The notes beneath the pieces were generated by a model. The model was not told the origin of the DNA, ran no database searches, and saw only the letters and a program-made list of their open reading frames with translations. DNA of 64,000 nucleotides from Wurfbainia villosa. Lineage: Eukaryota; Streptophyta; Magnoliopsida; Zingiberales; Zingiberaceae. Every line of letters starts with the position of its first letter. Positions within the stretch are counted from its first letter, which is position 1. The stretch is taken from the NCBI GenBank assembly GCA_025175895.1, contig CM046005.1, forward strand, positions 55,844,325 to 55,908,324. Direction: 5' to 3'. Below, piece by piece: positions 24,511 to 36,454 of the stretch. A program made the translations under genes and the position numbers.

Positions 24511-24957
24511 TGTTAGGGCAATCTCTTGCCGTAATATGGTTTTGATGGTGTGGCAAAGGGTTTAAGTTAGTTTGATATGTTGATGTGTTATGTGCGTTGA
24601 AGTCGTGCAGGACTTAGTAATTCGCACATGGAGCCGTGGCGAGTTTCACATCTCATGACTCGTGCCTTGAGTCGGTGAAGGATAGCTTTGCGGAAGCCGT
24701 GCGCTTGGAGCATCCGAGGGACCGCCGGACGAGAAGCTTGGAGTGAAGCCGGAGGAAGTAGACTTCGAGGCAAGAGACGCGAAGGAGCATTGCAGAGCCG
24801 TGCGCCTGATGCTGCCGAGGGACGTGGCCGAGAACGAAGAGAACTTCGAAGGCGAGGGACTCCGAGAAATGAGAGTGAGCGATTGTAACCCGGGGAAGGG
24901 TAGCTCTTAGGTGAAACTTGGCCATTTGGCCAAGTGTCGGATGGGTTTTCCCGACAC

Positions 24958-25297
24958 CAGTCGACTGCCATGTCATGGCAGTCGACTGCTCTGAGTCGAG
25001 TGAGTTCGACTGGTATACGACTGACTGGATTGTGGCCAGCAGTCGACTGCCATACGTGGGCAGTCGACTGCCAAGACCATCAGTCGACTGCTGAAGGCAG
25101 CAGTCGACTGATCAATAGGGTTTCGGCCACAGAACCGTTCGTAGCCGACTGGGCAGTCGACTACGGAGGCATCAGTCGACTGATGAGGTCCATCAGTCGA
25201 CTGCCAAGAGTTCCGTTGGACTACAACGGTCGGGATCCGACGTGTTCGGAGGCCGTTGTAGTGACGGCAGTCGACTGCCAAGGGCGGCAGTCGACTG
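24958..25297. repeat. Array of CAGTCGACTG palindromes
   Basis: Exact copies start at 24958, 24979, 25040, 25061, 25081, 25101, 25173, 25193, 25268 and 25288, with one near copy ending CTA at 25154. Spacing is about 20 bp or multiples within groups. Sireviruses are known for palindromic motif arrays in their LTRs, so this is probably the family's version. In LTR2 of the same element every copy is changed. Confidence 0.9.
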
Positions 25298-25322
25298 ATG
25301 GCGGCCAACGGGAAGAAAACAG

Positions 25323-25344
25323 CCCTCTCTATAAAAAGAGAGGG
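25323..25344 (+). promoter_or_regulatory. TATA box inside a perfect inverted repeat
   Basis: Arms CCCTCTCT and AGAGAGGG enclose ATAAAA, so TATAAAAAG straddles the loop. The same structure is in LTR2 (29649-29670), in copy B (51678-51699) and, with 7-bp arms, in copy C (55486-55505 and 59770-59789). It lies about where U3 meets R. Confidence 0.65.
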
Positions 25345-25740
25345 TGTAAGCCTTTGAGAGGCTAATGCTCATACTCCAAACGATCTTCCTAGTGCCCCAC
25401 AAGCTCTAAACTCTTCTTACTTGTCTTTACTTCAATCCTATTGTAAGAAGAGTGATCTTGGTTGTAAAGGTTACCTCCACCTAGCTTGGTGCAAAGGAGA
25501 GACCATTTAGTGGATTGGTTTAACGGAGTGATTCACCGAGGACGAATCAGGGACCGTGGATTAGCGGCGTAGCCGTGAACCACGTTATACCATCGTGTTA
25601 GCGTTTGTTTTATTGTTTGTCTTTTGCTTTGTATTTGTATATTCCGCTTGCGCTAATCTTTTGTAGACGAGCAATTTACGACGTCCAACGTACGAGGGCT
25701 ATTCACCCCCCTCTAGCCGGCCATACCGATCCCCTACAAG

Positions 25741-25753
25741 TGGTATCAGAGCC
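25741..25753 (+). other. Primer binding site of copy A
   Basis: TGGTATCAGAGCC, two bases after the LTR end, matches initiator tRNA-Met exactly over the usual 12-13 bases. Confidence 0.92.
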
Positions 25754-25800
25754 AAGGAAAGCTTGTCGAGGACTAACCGCCACAACAAGCAACTTTTAAA

Positions 25801-27525
25801 ATGGTCGGCTCCAACATCCATCCTCCGAAGTTTGAAGGAGAATTCGCTTGGTGGAAGAAGTGAATGGAGGTATTTTTCGAAACGGATTTTGATATAATGA
25901 TTACAATGGAATCCGGTTTCGTTTTGCCTAGGGATGAAGAAGGGAAACCAATCGAAAAATCACGATGGACTAAGAAGCAAAGAGAGGAGCACCTTGCGAA
26001 CTCAAAGGCAAAACATCATCTTTTCAATGTGCTCCCCCAACAAGAAATCAACCGAATAGGAGAATGCCTAAGCGCCAAGGAGATGTGGGAGAAGCTAATT
26101 GAGCTTCATGAAGGCACATCCGAGGCAAAGCTAGCAAGGAGAGATCTCCTCCGCTCCCAACTATCCAACATCAAATTAGAAAAGGGAGAAAAGGTAATTT
26201 CTTTGCATTCTAGATTCAAAGAAATTTTAAATGGACTAACAAGTGTAGGTGAGAAGCTATCAAACCGGGATATGCTCATGAAGGCTATAGATGCTTTTCC
26301 CCGGTCCTCAAAGTGGAGCTCCATGGTGGATTCGTTCTACATCTCCAAGAACTTGGAAGTAAGTACCTTGGAGGAATTTTTCTCAACAATGGAGCTCCAC
26401 GAAACTAGGCTTGAGGGAATACAAGAGGAGCCTAGAATTCAACCCTCAAGAGGAGTAGCATTGTTGGCAAATAAGGGGAAGAAGAAGATGGAAATCCCCT
26501 CCTCCTCCGATGACGAAGCGTCTTCCTCCTCCTCCATGGATAGCACCGACGAAGCCTATATGGTAAGGAGGGTAAGACGTGCATTTAAGAATTTTAGATT
26601 TGATAAATCTAATGATAGGAATAGAAGACCAAGGGGGAAGGTCATATGCTATAATTGCCAAGGAGAGGGACACATAAGGGACAATTGTCCCCTCCTAAAC
26701 AAGAGCAAGGAAGAGAGGAAGAAGAAAGAAGAAAAGAAGAAGAAGAAGGGGAGCAAGAGAAAGGAAGAAGAAAAGAAGGCAAAAGAAAAGGGGAAGGCCA
26801 AAGCATTCAAGGCCAAGACATGGGATGATCCTTCCTCATCCTCCTCCTCATCATCGGAAGAGGAGAATGCTTTTGTCACCAATTTGGCCTTGATGGCCTT
26901 TGATGACTTGGATTGCTCTTCATCCGAAAATGAAGGATCAAGCTCAAATGGGGAGAGCTCAAATGAAGGGGGAGCTTCCACATCCTCCTCATCCGAAGAA
27001 GAGGACATGGAAACTATGGTAACAAATCTAACCCCTAAGAAAATAGTTTCCATGGTTTCTAGCTTAACTAGAGATTTATTTAGAGCTAAGAAGAAAAACA
27101 AAAGCATGCTAGATCAAATTAAGGACCTAGAAAATAAACTAGAAAATGCATGCTTAAATGATAGTATTTCTTCTAGCTCAAATGAAGCATGCTCACATGA
27201 TTATATGCCTTTGGATGTTAATGATGCATGCATAGAGGAAAATAGGGCATTAAGGGAAAAGGTAGATTATTTAACCAAAGCCCTAGAGAAATTCACTATT
27301 GGCTCCAACACATTGAACATGATCTTAGGGAGCCAAAGAGCTAGTTTCAACAAGAAAGGCCTAGGATACAAAGAAAAGAAAAATGAAAAGGCCTATAAAT
27401 GCCTAATAGCTAGGGGACAAGATAAAAAGAAAGTAATTGCTAGGAAATGGATCCCCAAGGACTATTTAGTGAACCCAATAGGAAAGAATCTATTTTGGGT
27501 TCCAAAATCCATCCTTAAGGGTTAG
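25801..27525 (+). pseudogene. Gag of copy A, one early nonsense codon
   Basis: A 574-codon frame starting ATG at 25801, 47 bp after the PBS. A TGA at 25861-25863 (codon 21) replaces the AGA seen in copies B and C; the frame reopens at ATG 25864 for 553 residues. Order: N-terminal gag fold with WWKKxMEVFFETDFD, EINRIGECLSAKEMWEKLIELHEG and LARRDLLRSQL (to about residue 210); Ser/Asp tract; CCHC knuckle CYNCQGEGHIRDNC at about residue 283; a lysine-rich run (about 295-335); serine/acid tracts; coiled-coil-like region around 400-430; FTIGSNTLNMILGSQRASF and KKGLGYKEKKNEKAYK; WVPKSILKG at the end. The C-terminal motif is Sirevirus-like. It is the only coding sequence of the element. The 553-residue frame could still be translated by reinitiation. 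Confidence 0.92.
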
Positions 27526-28891
27526 GATAACCCTAGGGTAGTCAACCACATGGTCCTAACCTATATCATATTTTGGTTGACTTAGGATGACGGGACAACA
27601 TTTTTTAGATAGTGTTGGGTGATGATAACTTGCCCATAAATAGGTAATAATGCCTAAATCATGATGATTGATGTAATTCCTATGTATGTTTTAAATCATG
27701 ATTTATGATTTTGATATTTGGCATGTTATCATGAGAAATAGGGTTAAATCATGCTTTAGGTGATAATTTGTTTATTATCATCGTATAATACCTAATGCAT
27801 GACTATTATTTGATGGATACATGAGTTTCATGATCATAATGTAGAATTGATTGATATATGTCATTATGATCATGTAGAATGTTAGGTTGATACTTAACCA
27901 TGATAGAATTGCATGAATATATGGGTTAAGTATATACAAATACCCCCTAGGATACATCTCACACTCACTATAGGCTAACTTGATTGAAAACTTAGCATGG
28001 GTGAGATATTAGGATGATACAAATGTCCACTAATGCCTATGGCATTTAGATGGTCATTTAAAGTATCAAAATAGCAATAATAGACCAATCATGGGGAAGG
28101 CTTATGTTTAATTCATAGACATATTGCCCAAAGATCATGGTTGGATATTTCATATGTTTTCAAAATAATTTCTTACCTTAAAATACATGTATTCATGTTT
28201 TGAAACAATTGGATGCAAAACTAGGTAGCTAACTTGATACTAGAATGATCAAAAACCTAGTGGTTTTTAGAGCTTTTGGATTTTTGGCAAAAACAAGGAA
28301 ATATAATGAGTTTTCATGAAAAACTATTTTTCATTGATAGATATACTTAAAAGAAATATGTTCCCCAAATTTCATGATTTTTCGAATTTTCTGGAATTTA
28401 TAATGCATTTCTGAAATTCGTCCAGAAAATCAAAAATTCGGATTCCTTTGTGCGGTCAGACCATACGATAGCTTGATCGGGTGGCAGTAAATCAGAACAT
28501 TGAAGGACGAATTCAGTTTGTAAACCTACAACAAGTGGTAGAAATATACTTGATGCCATCAACAAGTGGTACCCAATTTTAAATCAACTTGTCATATTTT
28601 CCCTCCATTATACTTGATGCCATGAGCTTATAACTTAGTGTTAATCTTTTTGATAGTGTCAAAGGGGGAGAAATAAGTATGTTTAAGTTAATCACTTTAG
28701 GGGGAGAAATATATTTTAGGGGGAGAAATATATGATAGGGGGAGAAAATTTGCATAGAGAGTTTCATGGATTAAGGGGGAATTGCATGTTGTTATATCAT
28801 GTTTATCTTTACATGCTTTCTTACCTTAGAATTTATATCAAATGTTTTTACCTAACTTAAACGGATTGCCACACATCAAAAAGGGGGAGAT
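27526..28891 (+). other. 3' non-coding region of copy A with multiple polypurine tracts
   Basis: About 1.37 kb of AT-rich sequence with no open frame of note where pol would lie. GGGGGAGAAA-type tracts occur repeatedly between about 28660 and 28750, and the final AAAGGGGGAGAT directly precedes LTR2. Repeated PPT motifs are a recognised Sirevirus trait. A few changed palindromes lie near 28450-28500. Confidence 0.85.
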
Positions 28892-30064
28892 TGTTAGGGC
28901 AATCTCTTGCCGTAATATGGTTTTGATGGTGTGGCAAAGGGTTTAAGTTAGTTTGATATGTTGATGTGATATGTGCGTTGAAGTCGTGCAGGACTTAGTA
29001 ATTCGCACATGGAGCCGTGGCGAGTTTCACATCTCATGACTCGTGCCTTGAGTCGGTGAAGGATAGCTTTGCGGAAGCCGTGCGCTTGGAGCATCCGAGG
29101 GACCGCCGCACGAGAAGCTTGGAGTGAAGCCGGAGGAAGTAGACTTCGAGGCAAGAGACGCGAAGGAGCATTGCGGCCGTCGATGATCGCCAGGGGCGTG
29201 GCCGAGAACGAAGAGAACTTCAGGCGAGGGACTCAGAAATGAGAGTGAGCGATTGTTACCCGGGAAGGGTAGCTCTTAGGTGAAACTTGGCCATTTGGCC
29301 AAGTGTCGGATGGGTTTTTCGACACCGCCGATCATATGTCATGGCGAGCTAGTCGAGTGAGTTGGTGGTATCGTATACGATCGACCGGATTGTGGCTAGC
29401 AATCGATCGCCATACGTGGGCGATCATTGCCAGACCATCGATCATTCGCCGAAAGCGTGATCGATCAATAGGGTTTCGCCAGAACCGCTCGTAGCCAGGC
29501 GGTGACGGAGGCATGATCGGATGAGGTCCATCGGTCGACGCCAAGAGTTCCGCGTTGGACTACAGCGGTCGGGATCCGGCGTGTTCGAAGGCCGTTGTAG
29601 TGGCTGATCGCCAAGGGCGGCTCGGTATGGCGGCGCGGAAGAAAACAGCCCTCTCTATAAAAAGAGAGGGTGTAAGCCTTTGAGAGGCTAATGCTCATAC
29701 TCCAAACGATCTTCCTAGTGCCCCACAAGCTCTAAACTCTTCTTACTTGTCTTTACTTCAATCCTATTGTAAGAAGAGTGATCTTGGTTGTAAAGGTTAC
29801 CTCCACCTAGCTTGGTGCAAAGGAGAGACCATTTAGTGGATTGGTTTAACGGAGTGATTCACCGAGGATGAATCAGGGACCGTGGATTAGCGGCGTAGCC
29901 GTGAACCACGTTATACCATCGTGTTAGCGTTTGTTTTATTGTTTGTCTTTTGCTTTGTATTTGTATATTCCGCTTGCGCTAATCTTTTGTAGACGAGCAA
30001 TTTACGACGTCCAACGTACGAGGGCTATTCACCCCCCTCTAGCCGGCCATACCGATCCCCTACA
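28892..30064 (+). repeat. 3' LTR of gag-only copy A
   Basis: TGTTAGGGCAATC to GATCCCCTACA. It is nearly identical to LTR1 in its flanks, but all ten CAGTCGACTG sites are replaced by short sequences usually containing GATCG (29320-29630), making the LTR about 55 bp shorter. The TATA inverted repeat is at 29649-29670. Confidence 0.93.
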
Positions 30065-31482
30065 CCATATAGATAATGCCTCCATGTTTTGAGAGCAAAG
30101 ACCACGGCCGCTAGCTCTAAATCGTGGGTGGGATAATTCCTTTCATGTTCCTTGAGTTGCCTAGAGGCGTAGGCAATGACCTTGCCATTCTGCATGAGTA
30201 CAGCTCTGAGTCCCAACTTGGAGGCATCACTGTACATGTCGAAGCCTTTGTTACTATCCGGAAGAGCAAGGATTGTAGCGCTGGTCAATCTCCTTTTCAA
30301 TTCTGTGAAACTCCTCTCGCAGGCGTCCGTCCATTCATATTTCTTGTTCTTTCTAGTGAGGACTGTCATAGGGGCTGCAATCCTAGAGAAGTTCTCTACA
30401 AACTTCCTATAGTAGCTTGCTAGCCCAAGAAAGCTTCTGATCTCGTTGGCATTCTTTGGTCGGTTCCAGTTACTCACAGCTTCAATCTTTATTGGGTCTA
30501 CCATCACTCCGTGCTTGGATATAACATGACCAAAAAATGATACTTGATCGAGCCAGAATTCGCATTTGGAGAACTTTGCATACAGCTACTTTTCCCGAAG
30601 AATCTGTAATACCATATTCAGGTGTTCTGCGTGCTCTTCTGGGGTTCTCGAATAGATCAGTATATCGTCGATGAAAATGATTACAAATTTGTCGAGGAAT
30701 GCCGAGAATACCAGATTCATCAGATCCATGAACAGAGCAGGTGCATTCGTCACTCTGAAGGGCATAACTACGAACTCGTAATGTCCGTATCTTGTCCGGA
30801 AGGTCGTCTTTGGTATATCATCTGATTTAACTTTTACTTGATGATAGCCAGACCTCAGGTCAATCTTAGAGAAGACGGTGGCACCCTTTAGTTGGTCGAA
30901 CAGGTCATCAATCTGCGGTAAAGGGTACCGGTTCTTGATCGTCACATTATTCAGCGCTCGGTAGTCTATGCACATTCGCATAGATCCATCTTTCTTCTTC
31001 ACCAACAGCACTAGAGCTCCCCATGGAGAGCGAATTGGTCGAATAAGTCCCTTGTCGAGTAACTCCTGTAGTTGTCCCTGAAGTTCCTTCAATTCAGCCG
31101 GCGCCATACGGTAAGGTGCTTTAGAGATCGGGTTAGTACCAGGAATCAATTAGATCTTAAATTCAATTTCTCTATCTGGGGCTAACCCTGGTAGTTCATC
31201 TGGGAATACCTCTGGGTAGTTGCATACAACTCTGACATCTTCTAGCTTCTGGTCTTCGGCTTGACTTGTATCGACTATATGTGCCAGAAACCCAGTGCAT
31301 CCACTGTCTAACATCTTGCGTGCCTGTAGAGCTGATAGAAATTTATTGACTCTTCTCCTTGGCTCTCCAATAAATTTAAACATAGGTTCCGCCTCCGGCT
31401 GGAAGACCACTTTTCTTCTATGGCACTCGATCGAAGCACCGTACTTGCTTAAGAAATCCATGCCCAATATAATATCATAATC
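30065..31482 (-). pseudogene. Gypsy N reverse transcriptase and start of RNase H
   Basis: Minus strand: MDFLSKYGASIECHR and YPEVFPDELPGL (pre-RT), PYRMAPAELKELQGQL, KKKDGSMRMCIDYRALN, KIDLRSGYHQ, the active site FIDDILIYS (both aspartates kept), RKFVENFSRIAAPM, and RNase H with SDASKLGLRAVLMQNGKVIAYASRQL ending TWRHYLYG at the element A junction. Two breaks occur: an in-frame stop near 31149 and a stop near 30583. The residue before TNAPA is changed (FRVTNAPA where FGLTNAPA is usual). Confidence 0.9.
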
Positions 31483-32858
31483 CTACATGTCGAGCACTAT
31501 CAGATCACAGTAGAGTTCTCTGTCTGCGATTCTGATGGGTGTGGCTCGCAGCATATGAGTGGAGGGCATTACTTCTCCCGAGGGCAGAGTGGTTAAGAAC
31601 TTGCGATCCAAAGCTTGTGGTGGTATGTCTATCTTTCTAGTGAAGTGTGTAGAAACAAACGAATGTGTTGCCCCAGTATCAAATAATGCAGTAGCATGCT
31701 GACAGAAAATAAATATCTGACCTGTGACAACCGTAGAAGCGTTCGCCACATCTTCTTGGGTGAGAGAGAATACCCTGACATCTGTCATAACTGGCGGGGC
31801 TTCCAGTCTCCCTTGGCTAATCGGGGTACCTTCGATTGCAGCCTGCATCTGGTGTAGCTGTGGAGGAGCACTCCTGTACTGGGCATACTGCTGAGGAGGT
31901 GCCTGAACCTGAATAGGGCAGTCCTTGACTCTATGCCCTTCCCGTCCACAGTTGTAACATCTATTTGTGCCTCGGTAGCATACTCCAGGATGTATCTTTC
32001 CGCAGGTAGCACACAGAGGGATCTTGGGTTGCTTGTTTGCTGGACCACCTTTAGGATCCTCCCATTGTTTTCTCTTGCCAGTGTGGTTCCCTTTCCAAGT
32101 ACTCTGGTTTCTCTGACCCCCTGTCTTCACTCAGTGCCTTCTTTTGCTGGTTAATGTTGTTCAAATAATGCTCGGTAATCAAGGCACTATTGAACATCTC
32201 CTCTGCGGTCTGCGGTCTATGAACTCCGTCGGCCACATTCAGAGCTATTTCGGATCGGAGCATCTTCAGCATGAGTCTGACCCTTTCTCTTTCCGTGCTG
32301 ACCAACTCTTGGCATTGGCGTGTGAGTCGGTTGAATCTCTTCACGGATTCACTGACTGATAAGTCGCCTTGTCGGAACCCAGTGAACTCATCGTAATGCT
32401 TGTTGGTTACCCTCATATGGAAGAATTCTTCGAAAAATTCATACTCAAAATCCATCCATCTTATCTGATTTACTTGCCTCTTTGCTTTAACCCGTTCCAC
32501 ACCACATCCGAGCATCTCCCGAAAGGCAGAATGAAGCACACTTAATCTTCTCGCATTCGGGCCAGTCCAGTAGCTCCACGATGCTTTCCACCATCTTGAA
32601 CCAGGCCTGGGCATCCCATGGTTCACCAGTACCAGAGAAATTTTCCGGCTTCAGCCTCTGCCACTGGATCAGGTAAGCTTCCTGTCGAACCATCGGGCCA
32701 GGGCCCGTTGGTGGGGCGGTAGGGTTTCCTCGCTGATTCATTAAGGAATTTATCACTTGCTGCTGCTCTGTGACTTAACGCTGGAGTTCAGTAACCACGT
32801 GTGTAAGGTCATGTAGGGGTGCTATTTCATCAGCTTTACTGCTGCGTCTTCCAGACAT
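31483..32858 (-). pseudogene. Gypsy N gag and protease
   Basis: ATG at 32858 starts MSGRRSSKADEIAPL, with a TAA about 35 codons in. The gag core continues as LKPENFSGTGEPWDAQAWF and, after a frameshift near 32540, WMDFEYEFFEEFF and RLTRQCQELVSTERER. A CCHC knuckle CYNCGREGHRVKDC lies near 31935 with a second cysteine cluster before it (CATCGKIHPGVC). The protease follows with LFDTGATHSFVS (active-site DTG) near 31670. Order and spacing match Tekay gag-protease. The PBS lies about 240 bp upstream. Confidence 0.88.
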
Positions 32859-33096
32859 GTTTATCTTCATATATTAAAGTAAAGCTAGTATAAGTTTATC
32901 GTTCGTTTATCTACGCATAGTTAAACTGTAAGCTAGCATAAGGGTATCATACATATTTCAGGCATACATATTTTCAGGCATATTGAAGCTAGAGGCATTT
33001 GTTATCATACATGAAAGAAATAAAGTAGGCATAGAAATTCTTACTTGGAGCGGCAGGATTTGGAGCTTGATGTGTGTGTAGTGGAAAGGCAGATCT

Positions 33097-33108
33097 GCTC
33101 TGATACCA
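33097..33108 (-). other. Primer binding site of gypsy N
   Basis: Minus strand TGGTATCAGAGC, three bases inside the 5' LTR end. Exact match to the initiator tRNA-Met primer site. Confidence 0.93.
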
Positions 33109-33111
33109 ACC

Positions 33112-36017
33112 TGTCACGCCCGCCCTTTCCAAGGGTCCAGAGGGGAGGCGCGTGACGCGATCATACATACATACATTACAGCGGAAGACTACATATATCG
33201 TACTTCTTACAGCGGAAGACTTTAGACTTATTTTTTTTTCTTTTAAACGTAAACATGCATCGTCATTTCATAGATACTTCTTCTTAACATAGAACATGCA
33301 TCATTATTTCATAAGTACTTAGGGCTTAGTTCAAGTCCATAAACAAAATCATCTTAGGGAAAACGTGCATAAGGAACATAACAGATCTCCTCCACCATGC
33401 CACTACCACACGCACTTTGCCCCTCCTGCTGCTCCCTTTAGTTTATCCACCCTTTACCCTTATCTGCAGTACAAGGGAACATAAACTATAAGCACATAGG
33501 CTTAGTAAGATCCTGTCCTACTCACAAAAACCATACATCAACATTAAGCATAGAGTAGTGACATGATCATATAACACATATAAGCATAACATGTAAACAT
33601 ATATAACATAAGCAAACATAACATGTAAACATACATAACATAAGCAAGCATAACATGTAAACATACATAACATAAGCAAACATAACATATAAACATACAT
33701 AACATAAGCAGACATAACATGTAAACATACATAACATAAGCAAGCATAACATGTAAACATACATAACATAAGCAAGCATAACATGTAAACCTACGTAACA
33801 TAAGCAAACATAACATCTAAACATATATAACATCGTAAGCAGGCATAATATAAACATAACATCATAACATAAGCAGACATAACATAAAGGTATATGCAGG
33901 ATGCTCTTCGAAAACATATATCATAGGTATTTGAACATAAATCTCAACATATTGGGCCCGACATTGTACCACATCATCATCATCATACTAGGTTCGTATT
34001 ATGTCCGTCGACCAAGGGGCAACATAACATAGAGGCTCATCCTAAGCCCGTACTTATGACCGTCGGCCTAGGGCATCTGGGATCCCATCCCCTGGACCTT
34101 GTTAGGGTCCTGGTACAAGCCATGCAGAAAGTAAAATACATACATGCTTCTTATCATAACATATCATATTTCATTTCATAAACATATCATATTCCTTATC
34201 ATGGCATATCATGTTTTTCTTCTTCATATCATAACATACTTCTTCTTCATAACATATCATATGGCTTTCATAACATATTTCTTCTTCATATCATATCATG
34301 TTTCTTTCATGCATATCATGTTCCCTCCTTATAACACATCATACATTCATACAATCACAAGGTAATGAGCATAACATGAACACAACCATCACACCCATAT
34401 AAGTATGGCATAAGGCATAAACATCATGAACAAATATACATGGAATGACCTAAACTTCATGGAATTCTAACAAGTTTTTAAACACCAAACAACTGATATA
34501 TGGTCTATATATGTTCTAACTAACCACATGTTAATTTTTTACACATAAAGCATGGCATGGGAGGCACTTAGGGTTTTTAAATAAGTTTTTGGCCGAGGGG
34601 TTCAAGAAGACCTAAGATCCATTTCTTAAATAAAGCTTAGCTTTCACATGTTACCTATATCTACGTTCAAAACATAACATGGTAATTTATAGAACATAGT
34701 ATGTTAGGCTTAAATGGGTCTTGGCCGAATGATATTAAAGGACATAGGGCTCAACCACTTAACTCTAGGTTAGCCAACAACATATTACCTTCATCTACCA
34801 TCAAAACATAGCATGAACCTATCTCTAACATAGCATAGAACATGTTACCTTCTTCTAACATCAAACATGGCATGAACTCATTTAAAACCTAGCATAGAAC
34901 ACGTTATCTTCATCTAGCATCAAAACTTAGCCTAAGCTCATCTAAACATGGCATAAAAAAAGAACACATAGGGGTCTAAAGTGGCTTGGCCGAATGGTCC
35001 AAGGCTTAGGGCTCATCCACTTCAATCTAGGTTAACCAAACATCATGTTATCTTCTTTTTCTATCAAAACATAGCATGAACTTGGCTATAGCATGGCATA
35101 AAAAAAAACATATAAGGGTCTAAAGTGGCTTGGCCGAATGGTCCAAGGCCTAGAAGTTCATCCACTTAAATCTAGGTTAACCAAACATCATGTTATCTTC
35201 TTTTACCATCAAACATAGCATGAACTTATCTATAAAAAGAACACATAGGGGTCTAAAGGGGCTTGGATGAATGGTTTTTAAAGGTCATAAAAGTTCAACC
35301 ACTTAACCTAATTCATCTAGCATCCTATCTTCATCATGTTCATACAAGATATGGCATGGATCTTCATGGAAAACTCAAACAAGGTCTTGGCCGAATGGTC
35401 CCTTGGGTTTTTAAGGTCAAACACTTAACCTAATCCATCTAGCATCCTATCTTCATCATGTTCATACAAGATATGGCATGGATCTTCATAGAAAAACTCA
35501 AACAAGGTCTTGGCCGAATGGTTTCAAGAGGATTAACTCAAATACATCGAACGAAAACTACTTGTATGCAGGTGAGGTGGATACATACTTCCTTCGCTTT
35601 GCTTTTTGGTTGGAAGATGACCTAAGGGATGCCAACTTAGCCTTCTTCTTGCTTGGGTAGGTTTCGGAAAAATAGAGAGGGAGAGGAATAGATTTCGGTG
35701 AGGAAGAAGAAGAGAAGTGGAGAAGTGGCTTTTCTCTTGTCCCTTCATTCCCTATTTATTCTCTTGAAGTGTCTCTTAGCCTCCCTTACCCTTAACTATC
35801 ATTTCCCATATTCCTCTAATAGCACAACCCTGCTGGGCTTTTGGTTATTGGATGCATCTTTAGGGCTTGGCTATCTACTAGAGGTTTGGGGTTCAATTCC
35901 TAGGTCATGCATCCTTTTTGGCTCCTTTTCTTTTATTTTTGAAATAGTCCACATAAAACCCATCATAATCATGCCAAAAATTCTTGTAAAATTACTAGAA
36001 TTTTTACAGGCGTTACA
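33112..36017 (-). repeat. 5' LTR of gypsy N
   Basis: TGTCACGCCCGCCC to GGCGTTACA, closely matching the 3' LTR. Most of the 28-bp length difference is one extra 32-bp unit in the array at 33585-33843. Open frames here (33518-34365, 35478-36075) are LTR repeats. Confidence 0.93.
33585..33843. repeat. 32-bp tandem array, eight units, in the N 5' LTR
   Basis: The same unit as 20385-20611 with one more copy. Copy-number change after insertion is the simplest reading, since both LTRs start identical. Confidence 0.9.
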
Positions 36018-36454
36018 GTGGAAGCTTTTGGTTCAAGTGTATATAAATTGTCTACCAATGCACCAGAACAGATAATCTCCTTATTCCTTTTTATAACAAC
36101 TCTCTCATTAAAAGAAATAGAATATCCATCCAAAAACAATTTAGAAACTAAAATTAAATTCTTTCTAAATAAAGGTACATAAAGATAATTTCTCAGAACC
36201 AAAATTTTATTCCTATCAAAAGATAAATAAACATCTCCCATGCAATAGCCACCATCTTAGTAGCATCGCCCATGTAGATGGTAATCTCCCCCTCAGCTAG
36301 TCGTTTGGTTTCCTGGAACCCCTGCAAAGAATTGCAGACATGATCAATGGCTCCCGTATCTACACACCAGGCACTAGTAGATAACACCGCTAAAGATGTT
36401 TCAATGACTAAACCAAAAGATATACCTTTGTTTTGCTTCCGGTTATGGCAGTCC
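36018..36454 (-). pseudogene. Copia M protease and pre-integrase region
   Basis: Minus strand from 36454: WCVDTGAIDHVCNSLQGF (retroviral-type aspartic protease, active-site DTG), a frameshift near 36240, then GDVYLSFDRNKILVLRN and the GAG-pre-integrase region ICSGALVDNLYTLEPKAS, cut at 36018 by gypsy N and continuing at 19911. Confidence 0.88.

Larger units (their letters stand above)
24511..25738 (+). repeat. 5' LTR of gag-only copy A
   Basis: TGTTAGGGCAATC to GATCCCCTACA. It carries ten exact CAGTCGACTG palindromes between 24958 and 25297, then the TATA box in an inverted repeat at 25323-25344, then the U5 motif ATTCACCCCCCTCTAGCC. Open frames at 24588-25402 on both strands are LTR sequence. 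Confidence 0.93.
24511..30064 (+). mobile_element. Gag-only Sirevirus-type LTR retrotransposon, copy A
   Basis: LTR1 24511-25738, PBS, one gag ORF, 1.37 kb of non-coding sequence with repeated polypurine tracts, and LTR2 28892-30064. The 5-bp TSD CCATA is perfect (24506-24510 and 30065-30069), and removing it rejoins the RNase H frame of gypsy N. No protease, integrase, RT or RNase H codons exist between the LTRs. This architecture is called TR-GAG in plants; gag identity and LTR features point to a Sirevirus parent. Movement would need enzymes from an autonomous element. Confidence 0.93.
19912..36017 (-). mobile_element. Gypsy element N, Tekay/Del-type chromovirus, split by element A
   Basis: Long LTRs (2878 and 2906 bp, TGTCACGCCC...GGCGTTACA) flank minus-strand gag, protease, RT, RNase H, integrase and a C-terminal chromodomain-like segment. 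The TSD is GTGGG (19907-19911) against GTGGA (36018-36022), one mismatch, in copia M. Element A (24511-30064, TSD CCATA) sits in the RNase H region. Subtracting A leaves about 10.5 kb. Tekay assignment rests on long LTRs, the DLVFLKVAPMKGVMRFG integrase C-terminus and the LVKVLWQNQRYEEATWE tail. A solo LTR of the same family lies at 4005-6879. Confidence 0.93.

Noticed and set aside
24958..25297. CRISPR-like array of regularly spaced palindromes
   Set aside because: Repeats are only 10 bp, spacers vary and are shared by the partner LTR, and the context is a plant LTR. No cas genes.
24588..25402. Arg/Ser-rich frames in the copy A LTR, recurring at 47673-48091, 52019-52324 and 54741-55527
   Set aside because: They lie wholly in LTRs upstream of the TATA box and overlap on both strands. 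No domain; frames differ between copies at the palindrome sites.
26649..27107. 152-residue minus-strand frame rich in Phe and Ser (also at 49927-50394 and 56829-57293)
   Set aside because: It is the antisense shadow of the lysine- and serine/acid-rich part of gag in copies A, B and C.
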